Positions 1 through 8,689 of a stretch of 64,000 nucleotides of DNA are shown piece after piece. The position numbers and the translations under genes are program-made. How positions within the stretch are numbered: position 1 is the first letter of the stretch; each line of letters starts with the position of its first letter. The stretch is taken from NCBI RefSeq assembly GCF_020297485.1, contig NZ_JAIWZC010000001.1, positions 992,001-1,056,000 on the forward strand, in the 5' to 3' direction. The DNA is from Enterocloster clostridioformis (GTDB lineage Bacteria > Bacillota > Clostridia > Lachnospirales > Lachnospiraceae). The notes under the pieces were generated by a model. It had not been told where the DNA came from. It worked only from the letters and a program-made list of their open reading frames with translations, and made no database searches.

Positions 1-334
1 CAAAAGGCGCAATGGTCTCCGGTGTCTGCTGCCGGCCTTTTTCAGAATCAGACAGAGACGGCCCCAAGACATTTCCCTGTTCTCCTGTTTTGATTGAATC
101 CGACTGATTATCCCTTGCTTCGCTGTTTTTTGCTGCTATCCGGACAGCGGGACCATTGCTCCTGCCCGCCACCACATTCTTTCCATAAAAAAACAGCTGT
201 GCACACCCAATCACAACTGCCAGAATCAAAACCAGCTTCACACCAAACTTCAGGGTAGACTTTAATTCCTTCTCCCGCATCTTTGCCTGTCTGGTCTTAC
301 TGATTCGTTTCTTCATTTTGGTATCCTTTGACAT
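1..334 (-). CDS. Membrane-anchored protein of unknown function, C-terminus beyond window
   Basis: An open frame runs from the ATG at 334 off the left edge, giving at least 111 residues. The ATG is preceded by an AGGAGA ribosome site at normal spacing. The first 30 residues are strongly basic (many Lys and Arg), then one hydrophobic segment spans about residues 30-50. A polar, Ser/Gln/Glu-rich stretch follows and reads like an extracytoplasmic linker. This is a type II anchor topology: short cytoplasmic tail, one membrane span, outside domain. The functional domain lies outside the window, so no function is assigned. The promoter must lie in the 335-720 intergenic region, which also holds a TGTTTA-TTG-TAAACA palindrome. 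Confidence 0.7.
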   Translation of the reverse strand, partial: MSKDTKMKKRISKTRQAKMREKELKSTLKFGVKLVLILAVVIGCAQLFFYGKNVVAGRSNGPAVRIAAKNSEARDNQSDSIKTGEQGNVLGPSLSDSEKGRQQTPETIAPF

Positions 335-383
335 AAATTCTGGTCTCCTGTGTATTTTAAATGCAGCCAGCCTTTGACCAGCC

Positions 384-398
384 TGTTTATTGTAAACA
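384..398. promoter_or_regulatory. Palindrome TGTTTA-TTG-TAAACA, candidate operator
   Basis: A perfect 6-3-6 inverted repeat lies about 50 bases upstream of the ATG of the leftward gene at 334, where a repressor could act. No stem followed by a T-run is present, so it is not a terminator. The binding protein is unknown; the XRE regulator starting at 723 is the nearest candidate. Confidence 0.35.
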
Positions 399-524
399 AA
401 TTAAGTAGTGCTGTCCATGGATTTAAAGAAATTGAAAGAATATGTCACAATAACTCAATAAACGTATAGGAACAGATACCACTATCAAAAAGATATCAGC
501 CGTCACAACCGCGCGAAATGACGT

Positions 525-591
525 GAGAAAAAATAGTGCCGCACAAAATCTCTCAAAAGAAATATGAGAAAAAATATCACGAGAAAAAATA
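525..591 (+). repeat. Three copies of GAGAAAAAATA upstream of an XRE regulator
   Basis: Exact 11-base copies occur at 525-535, 566-576 and 581-591, in an A-rich stretch just upstream of the promoter at 613-641. The spacing is uneven (41 and 15 bases), which fits operator half-sites better than a tandem repeat. The sequence may simply be low-complexity, so the role is a guess. Confidence 0.35.
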
Positions 592-612
592 TCCTCAAAT
601 CAATGCCGTTTC

Positions 613-641
613 TTGAAGAATCTTAGTTTATATGGTAGAAT
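613..641 (+). promoter_or_regulatory. Sigma-A type promoter for the XRE regulator gene
   Basis: TTGAAG at 613-618 and TAGAAT at 636-641 are separated by 17 bases. This puts the transcription start near 648, about 75 bases before the GTG start codon at 723. Confidence 0.5.
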
Positions 642-722
642 TATCCATGAAAGGAATTTGATGGTTCATATCGGAGTTTGATATAGATAAAATATGGGAT
701 TACCAGGAAATGGGGACTTACT

Positions 723-1175
723 GTGAGAAACGAGAAACTGATTGCACTTATGAATTTAAAGGGTATGACCCAGGCAACCTTATCAAAGGAGACACACATA
801 CCTGCCAGCACCTTGAAAAGAATTATAAACGGGGAAAACCAGAAGGATAAGATGGTGCACATGGAGTCCATTTCAAAGGCACTTGGCACTTCCGTCCATT
901 CCATTTTCGACATTCCGTTGGAAACGCCCCTTGCTGCTGCGCTTCGCCCGGATGAAGCAGGAGCATCTGTCACCAAGCTTCTGACTTCAGACGAATCCCT
1001 GCTCATTTACTGGTTCCAGAATACATACCGCGAAGGCCAGGCAGCCATCCTTAAACGGGCCAAGGAAGAATACAACAAAACCCAAAACGAAATATCAAAA
1101 AAAGTGACGTCACTTGACAAACAAAAAGACAAACCCGATGATTTCGGCCAACTTTCCCTTGAGCTTAAAACGTAG
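723..1175 (+). CDS. XRE-family helix-turn-helix regulator
   Basis: A 150-residue protein. Residues about 5-60 form a Cro/CI-type helix-turn-helix: the pattern MTQATLSKETHIPASTLKR, a short turn, then NGENQ and a helix ending in the ALGTSVHSIFDI segment typical of the XRE fold. The rest is charged, with a Lys/Glu-rich helical tail that may mediate dimerisation. The start is GTG at 723, because an in-frame stop lies at 684-686 and no in-frame ATG precedes residue 10. A promoter sits at 613-641 and a strong terminator directly follows, so it is a single-gene unit. Its target is unknown; the repeats at 525-591 could be its own operators. The tail matches no domain I recognise. Confidence 0.8.
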   Translation: MRNEKLIALMNLKGMTQATLSKETHIPASTLKRIINGENQKDKMVHMESISKALGTSVHSIFDIPLETPLAAALRPDEAGASVTKLLTSDESLLIYWFQNTYREGQAAILKRAKEEYNKTQNEISKKVTSLDKQKDKPDDFGQLSLELKT

Positions 1176-1179
1176 CCAA

Positions 1180-1214
1180 GCTGCGGTGAGTTTTGCCTCA
1201 TCGCAGCCTTTTTC
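1180..1214 (+). terminator. Rho-independent terminator of the XRE gene
   Basis: An 11-bp stem, GCTGCGGTGAG with CTCATCGCAGC (one G-T pair), closes a 6-base loop and is followed by CTTTTTCT. It lies directly after the XRE stop codon, between two converging genes. Confidence 0.85.
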
Positions 1215-1221
1215 TCACATT

Positions 1222-1992
1222 TTAAGCATTCTGTTTCGTCTGGCCGGCCGTTCTCTTAATCTGCAGAGGCATCCTGACTCCCATGGGATTGAGGATCACG
1301 CCCTTTGCCTCTTCTGTCATGATTTGTGGTATCTTGTCAGCCGTCACCACAAGGGGGCGCAGCTTTCCCTCCCGGTTAAACCTCTGGAACTCTAATATGT
1401 CTGTAAAGATGGCCTGGAATAACTGTTCGTTCACCTTTACAGCTGCCAGCCCCTTACCCTCCTTCTCCACAGGAACAATGAAACTGCCCTTGCCGAAATC
1501 ATTGGAAATCTCATCCTGCCATTCCTTAATCTGCGGCAGGTTCTCCTGCCCCGGTTTCCTTCTCAGTTCCTGCATGTAATACAGCATGGTCAGATGAAGG
1601 GACGGATTCTCCACCCATATCTTCTCCCCCGACTCCTGTCCCTGCTGATTATTGCGCTTCACAAAGTCCTGCAGCTGAATCAGGCAGTCTCTCCCGCCGT
1701 CTTTTACCAGCAGCGCATTGACCCCAAGAGTATAAAGGCTGGTGTAGAACATCAGGAACTGCCTGTTCTCCAGCTTCATGGGCCTGACAGGTATTCCTGC
1801 CTCGGTCTGTTCTTTTGACTCCTTTATGGCTGCCTGACCGTCAAAGAAAACAATGATTTCGTCATCATAGGTTTCCTGGTCGCAGACCACATAGGGCTCT
1901 CCCGTACACATGGAAAGCAGAACGTAAAGCTCCCCTGCGTTCTTAAGACGGTACATAATTTCCTGTTTTCCTGTAGTTTCATTCGGTTTCAT
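1222..1992 (-). CDS. SseB-like domain protein
   Basis: A 256-residue soluble protein with no signal peptide or membrane segment. It resembles the SseB N-terminal family of Firmicutes and enterobacteria: an N-terminal half with a phrase about returning flagged values (EIIVFFDGQAAI), and near the C-terminus the ILNPMGVRMPL signature followed by a basic tail. Proteins of this family have been linked to enhanced serine sensitivity and type III secretion chaperones, but most have no known role. The ATG at 1992 has AAAGGAG about 10 bases upstream. It converges with the XRE gene and is separated from the methyltransferase by about 130 bases. Confidence 0.6.
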   Translation of the reverse strand: MKPNETTGKQEIMYRLKNAGELYVLLSMCTGEPYVVCDQETYDDEIIVFFDGQAAIKESKEQTEAGIPVRPMKLENRQFLMFYTSLYTLGVNALLVKDGGRDCLIQLQDFVKRNNQQGQESGEKIWVENPSLHLTMLYYMQELRRKPGQENLPQIKEWQDEISNDFGKGSFIVPVEKEGKGLAAVKVNEQLFQAIFTDILEFQRFNREGKLRPLVVTADKIPQIMTEEAKGVILNPMGVRMPLQIKRTAGQTKQNA

Positions 1993-2123
1993 TTGTTTGT
2001 TTCTCCTTTATGGTTTTTCCCTCTTTTCAAATGATACACAGCTTTTTTATTTTACCATATCATAAACCCATTGCCAAGCGAGACCTCCCTGCTTCGCTGT
2101 CCGGGCTACGGCTTTTTACCAAG

Positions 2124-3137
2124 TTATTTTCTGAATATATCCACATCCACATTGCCCGTGGAATAGATCCCGGTCCGTTTCTCAGCGCTCCTGAAGCCGG
2201 CTGCCATGGCAGCCTCTGCTATTTCATTCTTTTTCAATCCAAGGTCATAGCCCTGCATGTTGTACGGAAGCCAGCCCAGCATCATGTCCCACGGGCCCGA
2301 GCCATCCCGTTCGATTCCCTCTGAATAGCAAAGCAGCACGCCGCCCGGATTCATGGCCTTATAAAGCTTCTTCATAAGGCTGGCCAGCTCCTGTTCCACA
2401 AAGCTTAAGGTGGCTATGGCCATAATCAGGTCATAGCCCTCCCCTATATCATCCGCCAGGTAATCCCCTGTCATAGGAACCGCCCGCCCTTCCAGGCCGG
2501 TGAGACGGATGGACTCCCGGATTGCCGGTTCCATAGCAGGGCGGTCATAGAGAATCCCGGATATATCCTCCCGTTCCCCAATCACTCCCAGGCCCAGCAG
2601 CCCCGTTGCGCAGCCTAAATCCAGAATTTTCCTGATTACCGGATATTCCGGAAGTTCTCTTACCATTCTCTGTATCTCAGTCTGGCGGAAGCCCATTTGG
2701 GACTCCCGCATGTTCTGTACGTACTGCTCAAAGGTCAGCTGCCCTCCCAGTCCATGGCCCCCGCCGGGGCCGTCTTCAACCAGCCTCTTAATATCCCTGC
2801 ATCCCATGCATTCCTCTGCGCAGTTGAAGGCCAGATGGCCGCCGATGTATTCCGGCCTGCCTTTTACAAGGTAGCGGTCCGTTTCCCTGCAGTTACAGTA
2901 CATCCCATCCCTTTTCCAGATAAATCCCAGACAGTAAAGGGCGTCCAGGAAATACCGCGTGTTATCTTCATTCCACCCTCTCTCCTCTGAAAGCTCCCTG
3001 ACGCTCTTACGCTGGGTAAGGCCCGAAAAGACATCCAGTTCCACCGCCGCATTCAGTACACCGACATACAGCGGGAGATAGGGAAGCCTGATGAGCCTCC
3101 GTAAAATCCCCTCTGATGAAAATGAATCCATAGGCAT
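2124..3137 (-). CDS. SAM-dependent methyltransferase, O-methyltransferase-2-like
   Basis: A 337-residue class I methyltransferase. Residues 1-100 form a winged-helix dimerisation-like domain as in plant/polyketide O-methyltransferases (LNAAVELDVFSGL, a typical helix here). The Rossmann core starts at about 170, with motif I DLGCATG at 173-179, an acidic residue in ILYDRP, and LIMAIATLSFVEQ as motif IV. The core ends with NPGGVLLCYSE. I chose the ATG at 3137, because GGAGG lies 8 bases upstream; an in-frame ATG at 3161 has no ribosome site. A Cys-rich region (residues 81-113) may bind metal. The substrate is unknown. It lies just downstream of the PBP gene in the same direction, 84 bases apart. 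Confidence 0.7.
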   Translation of the reverse strand: MPMDSFSSEGILRRLIRLPYLPLYVGVLNAAVELDVFSGLTQRKSVRELSEERGWNEDNTRYFLDALYCLGFIWKRDGMYCNCRETDRYLVKGRPEYIGGHLAFNCAEECMGCRDIKRLVEDGPGGGHGLGGQLTFEQYVQNMRESQMGFRQTEIQRMVRELPEYPVIRKILDLGCATGLLGLGVIGEREDISGILYDRPAMEPAIRESIRLTGLEGRAVPMTGDYLADDIGEGYDLIMAIATLSFVEQELASLMKKLYKAMNPGGVLLCYSEGIERDGSGPWDMMLGWLPYNMQGYDLGLKKNEIAEAAMAAGFRSAEKRTGIYSTGNVDVDIFRK

Positions 3138-3220
3138 TGATTTCCCCTCCAATCCCCCCATACACAGTTTCCGTTTATTACCTCCTCACTAATAGTATAT
3201 GTTTATATCTCCGGATTGTC

Positions 3221-5443
3221 CTACTGTCCTGACGGTATATAGGCTCCCAGCACATCCCTGGACTTTCTGACCACCAGACCGCTTCCTCCGGCGTTTTTCA
3301 CATCCTCCACCATACTGACCATAAGAACCGGCTTCTGCATATCCGCATCAGCCGTGTACACGGCAAACCATCCCAGTTCCGTGCCGCTTGTATCTTCCTT
3401 GGATGCTTTTATCTCAGCTGTTCCTGTCTTTCCTGCCAGGGTGATGTCTGAACGCATGGCAGCGTGTCCTGTGCCGTGTTCCGAACTGATTACAGCCTTC
3501 ATTCCGTCCTCCACGATCTCTGCTGTTTCCGGTGTGCAGGCATCCTCAATCCAGACCTCCGGCTCCGGTGTATCCTTGTATACAAGATAGGGCTTCAGGA
3601 CCTTTCCCCGGTTGGGGTACATGGTATAAAGGGATGCCAGATGGACGGGATTTACCAGCACCTGGCCCTGACCGTATCCGCTGTCCGCCAGCTGGATTTC
3701 CGTTTCAATCTGGTCCGTATTGGAGTACTGGGATTCCGCCACCGAGATTTCAAAGGGAAGCTTCTGGTTAAATCCCAGCCGGTCCAGCCCTGCCATAAAA
3801 TCGTCTTTGCCGATTTTCAGGGCTGCCCTTGCAAAGTATATGTTATCCGAGTAAATATAGGCATTTTTAAGGTTGACCGGGCTGTAGCCGTGAAGGGTGG
3901 TAACGTAATATCCGCCCCAGCCCGCATCCTTCTGCCAGCTTAGTCCTGCCGCGTCCTCCCCGAAATTCTCATCCGGCGTAAGGGCGCCTGTGGTAAGGCC
4001 GATGACGCCTGTGATGGGCTTAAAGGAGGAGCCGGGGGCAAAGCGCTGCCTGAAACGGTTTAGCATGGGCTTTCTCTCATCCTCATTCAGCCCGGCCCAG
4101 GTTTCCTCCGACATGCCCAGGATGAAGTCATTGTCATCATAGCTGGGGGTGTTCACCAGAGCCAGAACCTCTCCTGTGTAGGGATTCATGGCCACTGTAC
4201 AGCTTTTGCTGTCCTCAAATGCATCATACACCATCTCCTGCAGGCTGCTGTCTATGGTGAGGGTAATATCCTGGCCGTCAATTCTGGGAATGGCTGCCAA
4301 AACCTGCTTTTCTTCTCCCTGGGACGTGACAATGGATATAATGCGGCCATTCTGTCCCTTTAACTCCTTCTCAAACAGACCTTCCATGCCGCTCCTGCCT
4401 ATGACGCTGTCTGACAGATATCCTTCCCCCTTGTGCTCCTCAAGATCCTCTGCCGTCACATTCTGTACATAGCCCACCAGATGGGCCGCTTTCTCGCCCA
4501 GGGGATAATACCTGACAGGCGTATCTGTGATCATGACGCCCGGAATGGTCAGAAGTTCGTCCTGAAGCGCCCTGTTCTGTACATTCTCATCCTCCGGAAG
4601 TTGGGACTGGAGATTGAGCTCATCCACCTTCTTTAGCGTCTTAATGGGAACAAGGGAATCATCCTTAACCCAGCCGGCCGACAGCTTTTTGCGGATGCTG
4701 TCAGCAGAAACGCCTAAAAGCTCTGAAAGCCGGTTTAAGTCGTCCTCTGAATATTTATCCGCCTCCCGGCTCATCTTTCCCGGCACAAGCCCCACCATGG
4801 ATGCGCTGCCCTTTCCGGCCAGCATAATACCGTTTCGGTCCAGGACGCTTCCCCTTACGGCCTTATCCGTGGTGACCCTTACCTTGTCGTTCCAGCTCAG
4901 GTTGGGAAATATGACGCGGTCGTTCCAGATCAGCCTGTATTCTTCGTCTTTCTTTCCATTCTTTTTCTTTCCGGCCTCTTCACTCTCATAGCCTTCTGTC
5001 CCGGCTGCCTCAGAGGATGCCTCCAGCTTAAAATCCACCCGGTTCAAAAAATGGATGGGGCCTGCGGAGCTCTCCATGCTGGTCTCATAGCTGACCGTCT
5101 GAATCCCCTGGTCCTCCTTCTCCTCCACTCCGGTAATATCCACCCGGATGGAGGAAGCGCCGATGCCCTCGTATATATTCTTATTTCTGGTGATAAAATC
5201 CTCCTGGCTGATGTCCATACGGCTTCCGGAATCCAGCATCCGGTACATGGCCTCGTAATTTCCCTCAGTCAGGTATCCTATATACTCCATGAACCGTTCA
5301 TCCGGCGTGGCTCGCCGTACACCGGCCTGCCCCTTTGCAAACCATAAAAATGCCATGCCCGCAGCAGCGGCCCCAATACACACCAAAACCAGGGGAATGA
5401 TAATAACCGCCCTTGATCTTCTTCGTTTTCTTCTGCTTCTCAT
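3221..5443 (-). CDS. Class B penicillin-binding protein with MecA-type NTF2 domain
   Basis: A 740-residue D,D-transpeptidase that cross-links peptidoglycan outside the membrane. Residues 1-12 are very basic and about 13-35 form the single membrane anchor. Residues 45-160 match the NTF2-like N-terminal domain of MecA/PBP2a-type proteins. A PBP dimerisation region follows, then the transpeptidase with its three motifs: SSFK (Ser472 nucleophile, Lys475), SDN (532-534) and KTG (672-674). All three are intact, so it should be active. The start has AAAGGAAT ahead of the ATG. The family includes low-affinity PBPs that cause beta-lactam resistance in Enterococcus and Staphylococcus; whether this one is low-affinity cannot be read from the sequence. 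Confidence 0.9.
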   Translation of the reverse strand: MRSRRKRRRSRAVIIIPLVLVCIGAAAAGMAFLWFAKGQAGVRRATPDERFMEYIGYLTEGNYEAMYRMLDSGSRMDISQEDFITRNKNIYEGIGASSIRVDITGVEEKEDQGIQTVSYETSMESSAGPIHFLNRVDFKLEASSEAAGTEGYESEEAGKKKNGKKDEEYRLIWNDRVIFPNLSWNDKVRVTTDKAVRGSVLDRNGIMLAGKGSASMVGLVPGKMSREADKYSEDDLNRLSELLGVSADSIRKKLSAGWVKDDSLVPIKTLKKVDELNLQSQLPEDENVQNRALQDELLTIPGVMITDTPVRYYPLGEKAAHLVGYVQNVTAEDLEEHKGEGYLSDSVIGRSGMEGLFEKELKGQNGRIISIVTSQGEEKQVLAAIPRIDGQDITLTIDSSLQEMVYDAFEDSKSCTVAMNPYTGEVLALVNTPSYDDNDFILGMSEETWAGLNEDERKPMLNRFRQRFAPGSSFKPITGVIGLTTGALTPDENFGEDAAGLSWQKDAGWGGYYVTTLHGYSPVNLKNAYIYSDNIYFARAALKIGKDDFMAGLDRLGFNQKLPFEISVAESQYSNTDQIETEIQLADSGYGQGQVLVNPVHLASLYTMYPNRGKVLKPYLVYKDTPEPEVWIEDACTPETAEIVEDGMKAVISSEHGTGHAAMRSDITLAGKTGTAEIKASKEDTSGTELGWFAVYTADADMQKPVLMVSMVEDVKNAGGSGLVVRKSRDVLGAYIPSGQ

Positions 5444-5570
5444 TTTAAATTCCTTTCAAATATCCATGATGATACCGGTCCAGACATACCTGCGCTGAAT
5501 CCATCAGTAAATTATTGCACATGCGGCAGGCAAAAACAATAGCGCAGCCGGATAATTAAGAAAAAAGAAG

Positions 5571-5597
5571 AAAACCCGGATAGTCTCCCTGGGTTGC
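5571..5597 (-). terminator. Probable terminator after the large lipoprotein gene
   Basis: On the minus strand, AACCC and GGGTT pair around an inner GGA/TCC stem, followed by TTTTCTTCTTTTTTCTT. The stem has a 2-base bulge, so it is moderate. It lies between the lipoprotein stop (5714) and the PBP start (5443). Confidence 0.5.
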
Positions 5598-5713
5598 TCC
5601 GGCTCCCAGGATGTTCAGGTCCAGGGTCCTGTCTATCTTCCGCCCTTCCCCTGTTTTTACACACTGGAACAGTCCGGCAAAGCAGCAGACGCATTCTCAG
5701 TCCGGTCAGCCGG

Positions 5714-7456
5714 TCACATCTGTACCGGCAGTACAAATTCCTGGTTCCATCCATAGGAGGGTCTTTGAAGCTGCAGCCGGATTACAGATTCCCCCTCCTG
5801 GTATACTGCCTTGAATCCGGCCAGCTCACCCGCATTATATTTGTCTGCCCCTGCCATATCCGCCATTGCGTATACGGTTTTTAAGGGGTCTTTGGAACTG
5901 CCCTCCCGGCCTTTCTCCGGCTGCACCGCATTTACGTAGTACAGGTTCTTATCCGCGTCCCTCATCTCTGCCCTGGCATCGATGTATGCCATATGCTTGG
6001 TAAGAGGGTTTCCGTTTTCATCCGTGCCATATTGATAAAGTTCATCCATGGGACTGACTCCGTTCAGATATATCCTGCAGTCCCTGAATTCCACCACCAT
6101 ATCCAGAGGCTGCCGCTCCCCGGAAACAGGTATCTCCAGCACTGTTCCCTGCTCCGGCGATATGACGATGGGTTTCTCCGCATGCAGGGACGCTTCCGTA
6201 ACCACAGCTCCCTCTGGTATCCTGTACAGTGTCTCCTGAATGCTTCTGGGCCGAATGCCGGACAGCTGGTCCAATGATGTAGTCAGCTGTTCCCCCAGCA
6301 CAGGCACCAGTTCGGTGGTCCTTCCATCTGACAGCGTAGCCATCAGTTTTCCGCGGCTGAATCCGATCCTGTATCCATCCTGTGAGTAGGTATAGGTGGT
6401 AAGCCTGAGACCGTCCTCCTCCACTCTCCCCTCTGCCATCCCGTAAAATCCTTCGTGGTCCACCATTCCCTTTATATCCTCCAGCGAATCATAGGCAGGC
6501 GCCTTCTTAAAAACGATTTTCATAGGTTCTTTAAAACCGTCCAGCCAGAGTTCATAGACACCCTCCGGCTCTTCCAATGTAAACCGGCCCTTTCCTATGG
6601 TTTTCTCCGACACTTCGGATATGTAGTAGCCGCCCTTTCCATTATCTTTGTAAGAGATGCTGTTTTGCTGCTGGGCAAAGCCCAGTCCGGTCATTCCCTT
6701 GCCGTTAATACGGTCAAAGGTGACCGTCCTTGCGCCTTCCTCCTTCTGCGCTTTCTTTTCCGCCCGCATTCTGTCCCGAAACGCACTGTGGCCGTAAATG
6801 TTTTTATCACTGTCAATACAGAAATAGCTGTCATCCCAAATTGTGTAAATCCCCTGTTCCTGTTTTTTCTGTTTTTCCTCCTCCTGTTTCAAAATCTCCT
6901 TTACCTTCTCATCCGGTATCAGGGTCACGGTATCATCCCTCAGCTTCACTCTGACGCTGATCACGTTATCCTGATACACCGCCGAAAGAAGCCTGGCGCT
7001 GACTCCATCCGCATCTGTTTTCATCTGGCTTGCGTCCATGTCCAATACATACAGGGCCGGTTCCCCCTTTTTACATATGCCGTATTCGGGAACCATCTGC
7101 CACCGGTCCACTGTCCCCGGACCGTCTGCCCCCTTCTCCGCCTTAGCCGCCTCCTGTCCATCTCCCATAGCCGGTGTTCCCGGCGCGTCCCTCTGCCTTT
7201 GAGACGCCTCTGCTTCCTGGACGTTCTCTCCTTCCGGGGCACCATTCTCCCTGTCCTTCTGTCCTGTGCCGCCCTGTCCCCGGACATCCGCGCTGCTCTC
7301 CTTCTGTTCCCCGGTCCCGCTGGCCGCTGATTGGCAGGCCGCCAGACCTACAGCCATGAACAAAAGACATGCCGCAAGTCCCAGGACTGTTATCCTGTGA
7401 ATTCGTATTATGCAGAGTTTTTTTCTGTAAGCTGATATTCCGTGGATTTTTTTCAT
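5714..7456 (-). CDS. Large lipoprotein, paralogue of the protein at 25.3-26.7 kb
   Basis: A 580-residue exported protein. A basic N-terminus and hydrophobic segment end in a lipobox GLAAC with Cys41. The next ~75 residues are a low-complexity Gly/Glu/Gln/Ala linker. The mature domain begins near MVPEYGICKKG. A central charged helix (EEEKQKKQEQG) precedes beta-rich regions, and the end reads SYGWNQEFVLPVQM. Similar phrases (P-x-[YF]G[I], YVL, PxYxWxQxF near the C-terminus) occur in the 473-residue lipoprotein at 25.3 kb, so I infer a common family. The ribosome site GAGGAGG precedes the ATG at 7456. I do not recognise the fold or function. It is followed by a terminator and then the PBP gene, so cell-envelope work is plausible but unproven. 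Confidence 0.65.
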   Translation of the reverse strand: MKKIHGISAYRKKLCIIRIHRITVLGLAACLLFMAVGLAACQSAASGTGEQKESSADVRGQGGTGQKDRENGAPEGENVQEAEASQRQRDAPGTPAMGDGQEAAKAEKGADGPGTVDRWQMVPEYGICKKGEPALYVLDMDASQMKTDADGVSARLLSAVYQDNVISVRVKLRDDTVTLIPDEKVKEILKQEEEKQKKQEQGIYTIWDDSYFCIDSDKNIYGHSAFRDRMRAEKKAQKEEGARTVTFDRINGKGMTGLGFAQQQNSISYKDNGKGGYYISEVSEKTIGKGRFTLEEPEGVYELWLDGFKEPMKIVFKKAPAYDSLEDIKGMVDHEGFYGMAEGRVEEDGLRLTTYTYSQDGYRIGFSRGKLMATLSDGRTTELVPVLGEQLTTSLDQLSGIRPRSIQETLYRIPEGAVVTEASLHAEKPIVISPEQGTVLEIPVSGERQPLDMVVEFRDCRIYLNGVSPMDELYQYGTDENGNPLTKHMAYIDARAEMRDADKNLYYVNAVQPEKGREGSSKDPLKTVYAMADMAGADKYNAGELAGFKAVYQEGESVIRLQLQRPSYGWNQEFVLPVQM

Positions 7457-7622
7457 ATTAATCCTCCTCGTTTAGAACGCTGCGCCGCGTCAGAAAACGT
7501 CCGGCATAATTCCTATCCTAATTTTACCATATCATCTTTTTTCAGTGCTGAACTTTTCTTTAATAATCCTTACAATTACGCGGACCGCTTTATTCCGGGA
7601 TAAATTTAACGCCCAATGTGTC

Positions 7623-7651
7623 TTGTCATATGTAAATATATGTGCTATACT
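7623..7651 (+). promoter_or_regulatory. Promoter of the nadABC-niaR operon
   Basis: TTGTCA (7623-7628), a 17-base spacer and TATACT (7646-7651) lie 68 bases before the nadA ATG. NiaR, encoded last in the operon, is known in related bacteria to repress NAD genes when niacin is present, so its operator probably overlaps this region. I cannot define the operator with confidence. Confidence 0.75.
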
Positions 7652-7718
7652 GTTGCAGACATAAACAGAAAGCCAAATGAAAAGCCGGTGTCACTCTGCC
7701 GGCAGAACAGGGGAAATT

Positions 7719-8624
7719 ATGACAAAGCAGGAAGAAATAGAGCAGTTAAAAGCAAAGCAGGACGCGGTCATCCTGGCCCATTACTATGTGGATCCCCAGG
7801 TACAGGAAGTGGCGGATTACATAGGAGATTCTTTCTATTTGAGCAAGATTGCGGCCGGCCTTGACCGCAGAACCATGGTGTTCTGCGGTGTCTCCTTCAT
7901 GGGAGAAAGCGGAAAGCTCCTGAGTCCGGACAAGGTGGTCCTGATGCCCGACGCACAGGCAGACTGTCCCATGGCCCACATGGTAACAAAGGAGGAAGTG
8001 GAACAATACAGAAGGGAATATCCTGACCTTGCAGTGGTCTGTTACATCAATTCCACTGCCGAAATCAAGTCCTGGTCCGATGTGTGCGTCACATCTGCCA
8101 ATGCGGTCCAGATTGTAAGAAACCTGCCAAACCGGGACATCCTTTTCATACCGGATAAGAACCTGGGACGGTACGTGGCCAGCCAGGTGCCTGAAAAGCA
8201 TGTGATGCCGGTAAACGGCTGCTGCCCTGTCCACGACCAGATGTCTCCCAAGGAGGTATCCGCCTTAAAGGAAATCCATCCAAACGCCCAGGTACTGGCT
8301 CACCCGGAATGCAATGCCCAGGTACTTGAGCTGGCTGATTATATCGGTTCCACCACCGGAATTCTCAAATTCGCCGCCGGCAGCACTTCCCGGGAATTCA
8401 TCATCTGCACGGAAAACGGCGTGCGCCATGAACTGGAACGGCAGAATCCGGGCAAACACTTTTATTTTCCTGATACAGAACCAATTTGCCGGGATATGAA
8501 AAAGATAACACTGGACAAAATCATCCATGTCCTGCGCACAGGACAGAATCAGGCATCCGTACCCAAAGCCTATGTCCCGTCGGCCGGCAGGGCTCTGGAG
8601 CAAATGCTTAATCTGGCCCGGTAG
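7719..8624 (+). CDS. nadA: Quinolinate synthase A
   Basis: A 301-residue enzyme that condenses iminoaspartate with dihydroxyacetone phosphate to quinolinate, the second step of de novo NAD synthesis in the cytoplasm. It needs a [4Fe-4S] cluster. The expected Cys ligands are present: Cys83 in ADCPMAH, a Cys in NGCCPVH at about 168-169, and Cys257 in PICRDM. The substrate-binding HYYVDPQVQ near residue 21 and HPECN near 195-199 are also family hallmarks. I chose the ATG at 7719 (AGGGGAAA upstream), not the in-frame ATG at 7677, which would add 14 non-conserved residues. It is the first gene of the operon, 66 bases before nadB. Confidence 0.95.
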   Translation: MTKQEEIEQLKAKQDAVILAHYYVDPQVQEVADYIGDSFYLSKIAAGLDRRTMVFCGVSFMGESGKLLSPDKVVLMPDAQADCPMAHMVTKEEVEQYRREYPDLAVVCYINSTAEIKSWSDVCVTSANAVQIVRNLPNRDILFIPDKNLGRYVASQVPEKHVMPVNGCCPVHDQMSPKEVSALKEIHPNAQVLAHPECNAQVLELADYIGSTTGILKFAAGSTSREFIICTENGVRHELERQNPGKHFYFPDTEPICRDMKKITLDKIIHVLRTGQNQASVPKAYVPSAGRALEQMLNLAR

Positions 8625-8689
8625 CCGCCTGAAAGCAGATTTCAGGCGGTCGATTTCAGACAGTCGATTTCATAAGGAGGCATTAGGAA

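Noticed and set aside
5512-5754. An 80-residue frame between the PBP and lipoprotein genes
   Set aside because: No ribosome site, Arg/Cys-rich translation and overlap with the lipoprotein end.
6455-7330. A 291-residue open frame opposite the lipoprotein
   Set aside because: Low-complexity Phe/Leu/Arg-rich translation, typical of an antisense frame.
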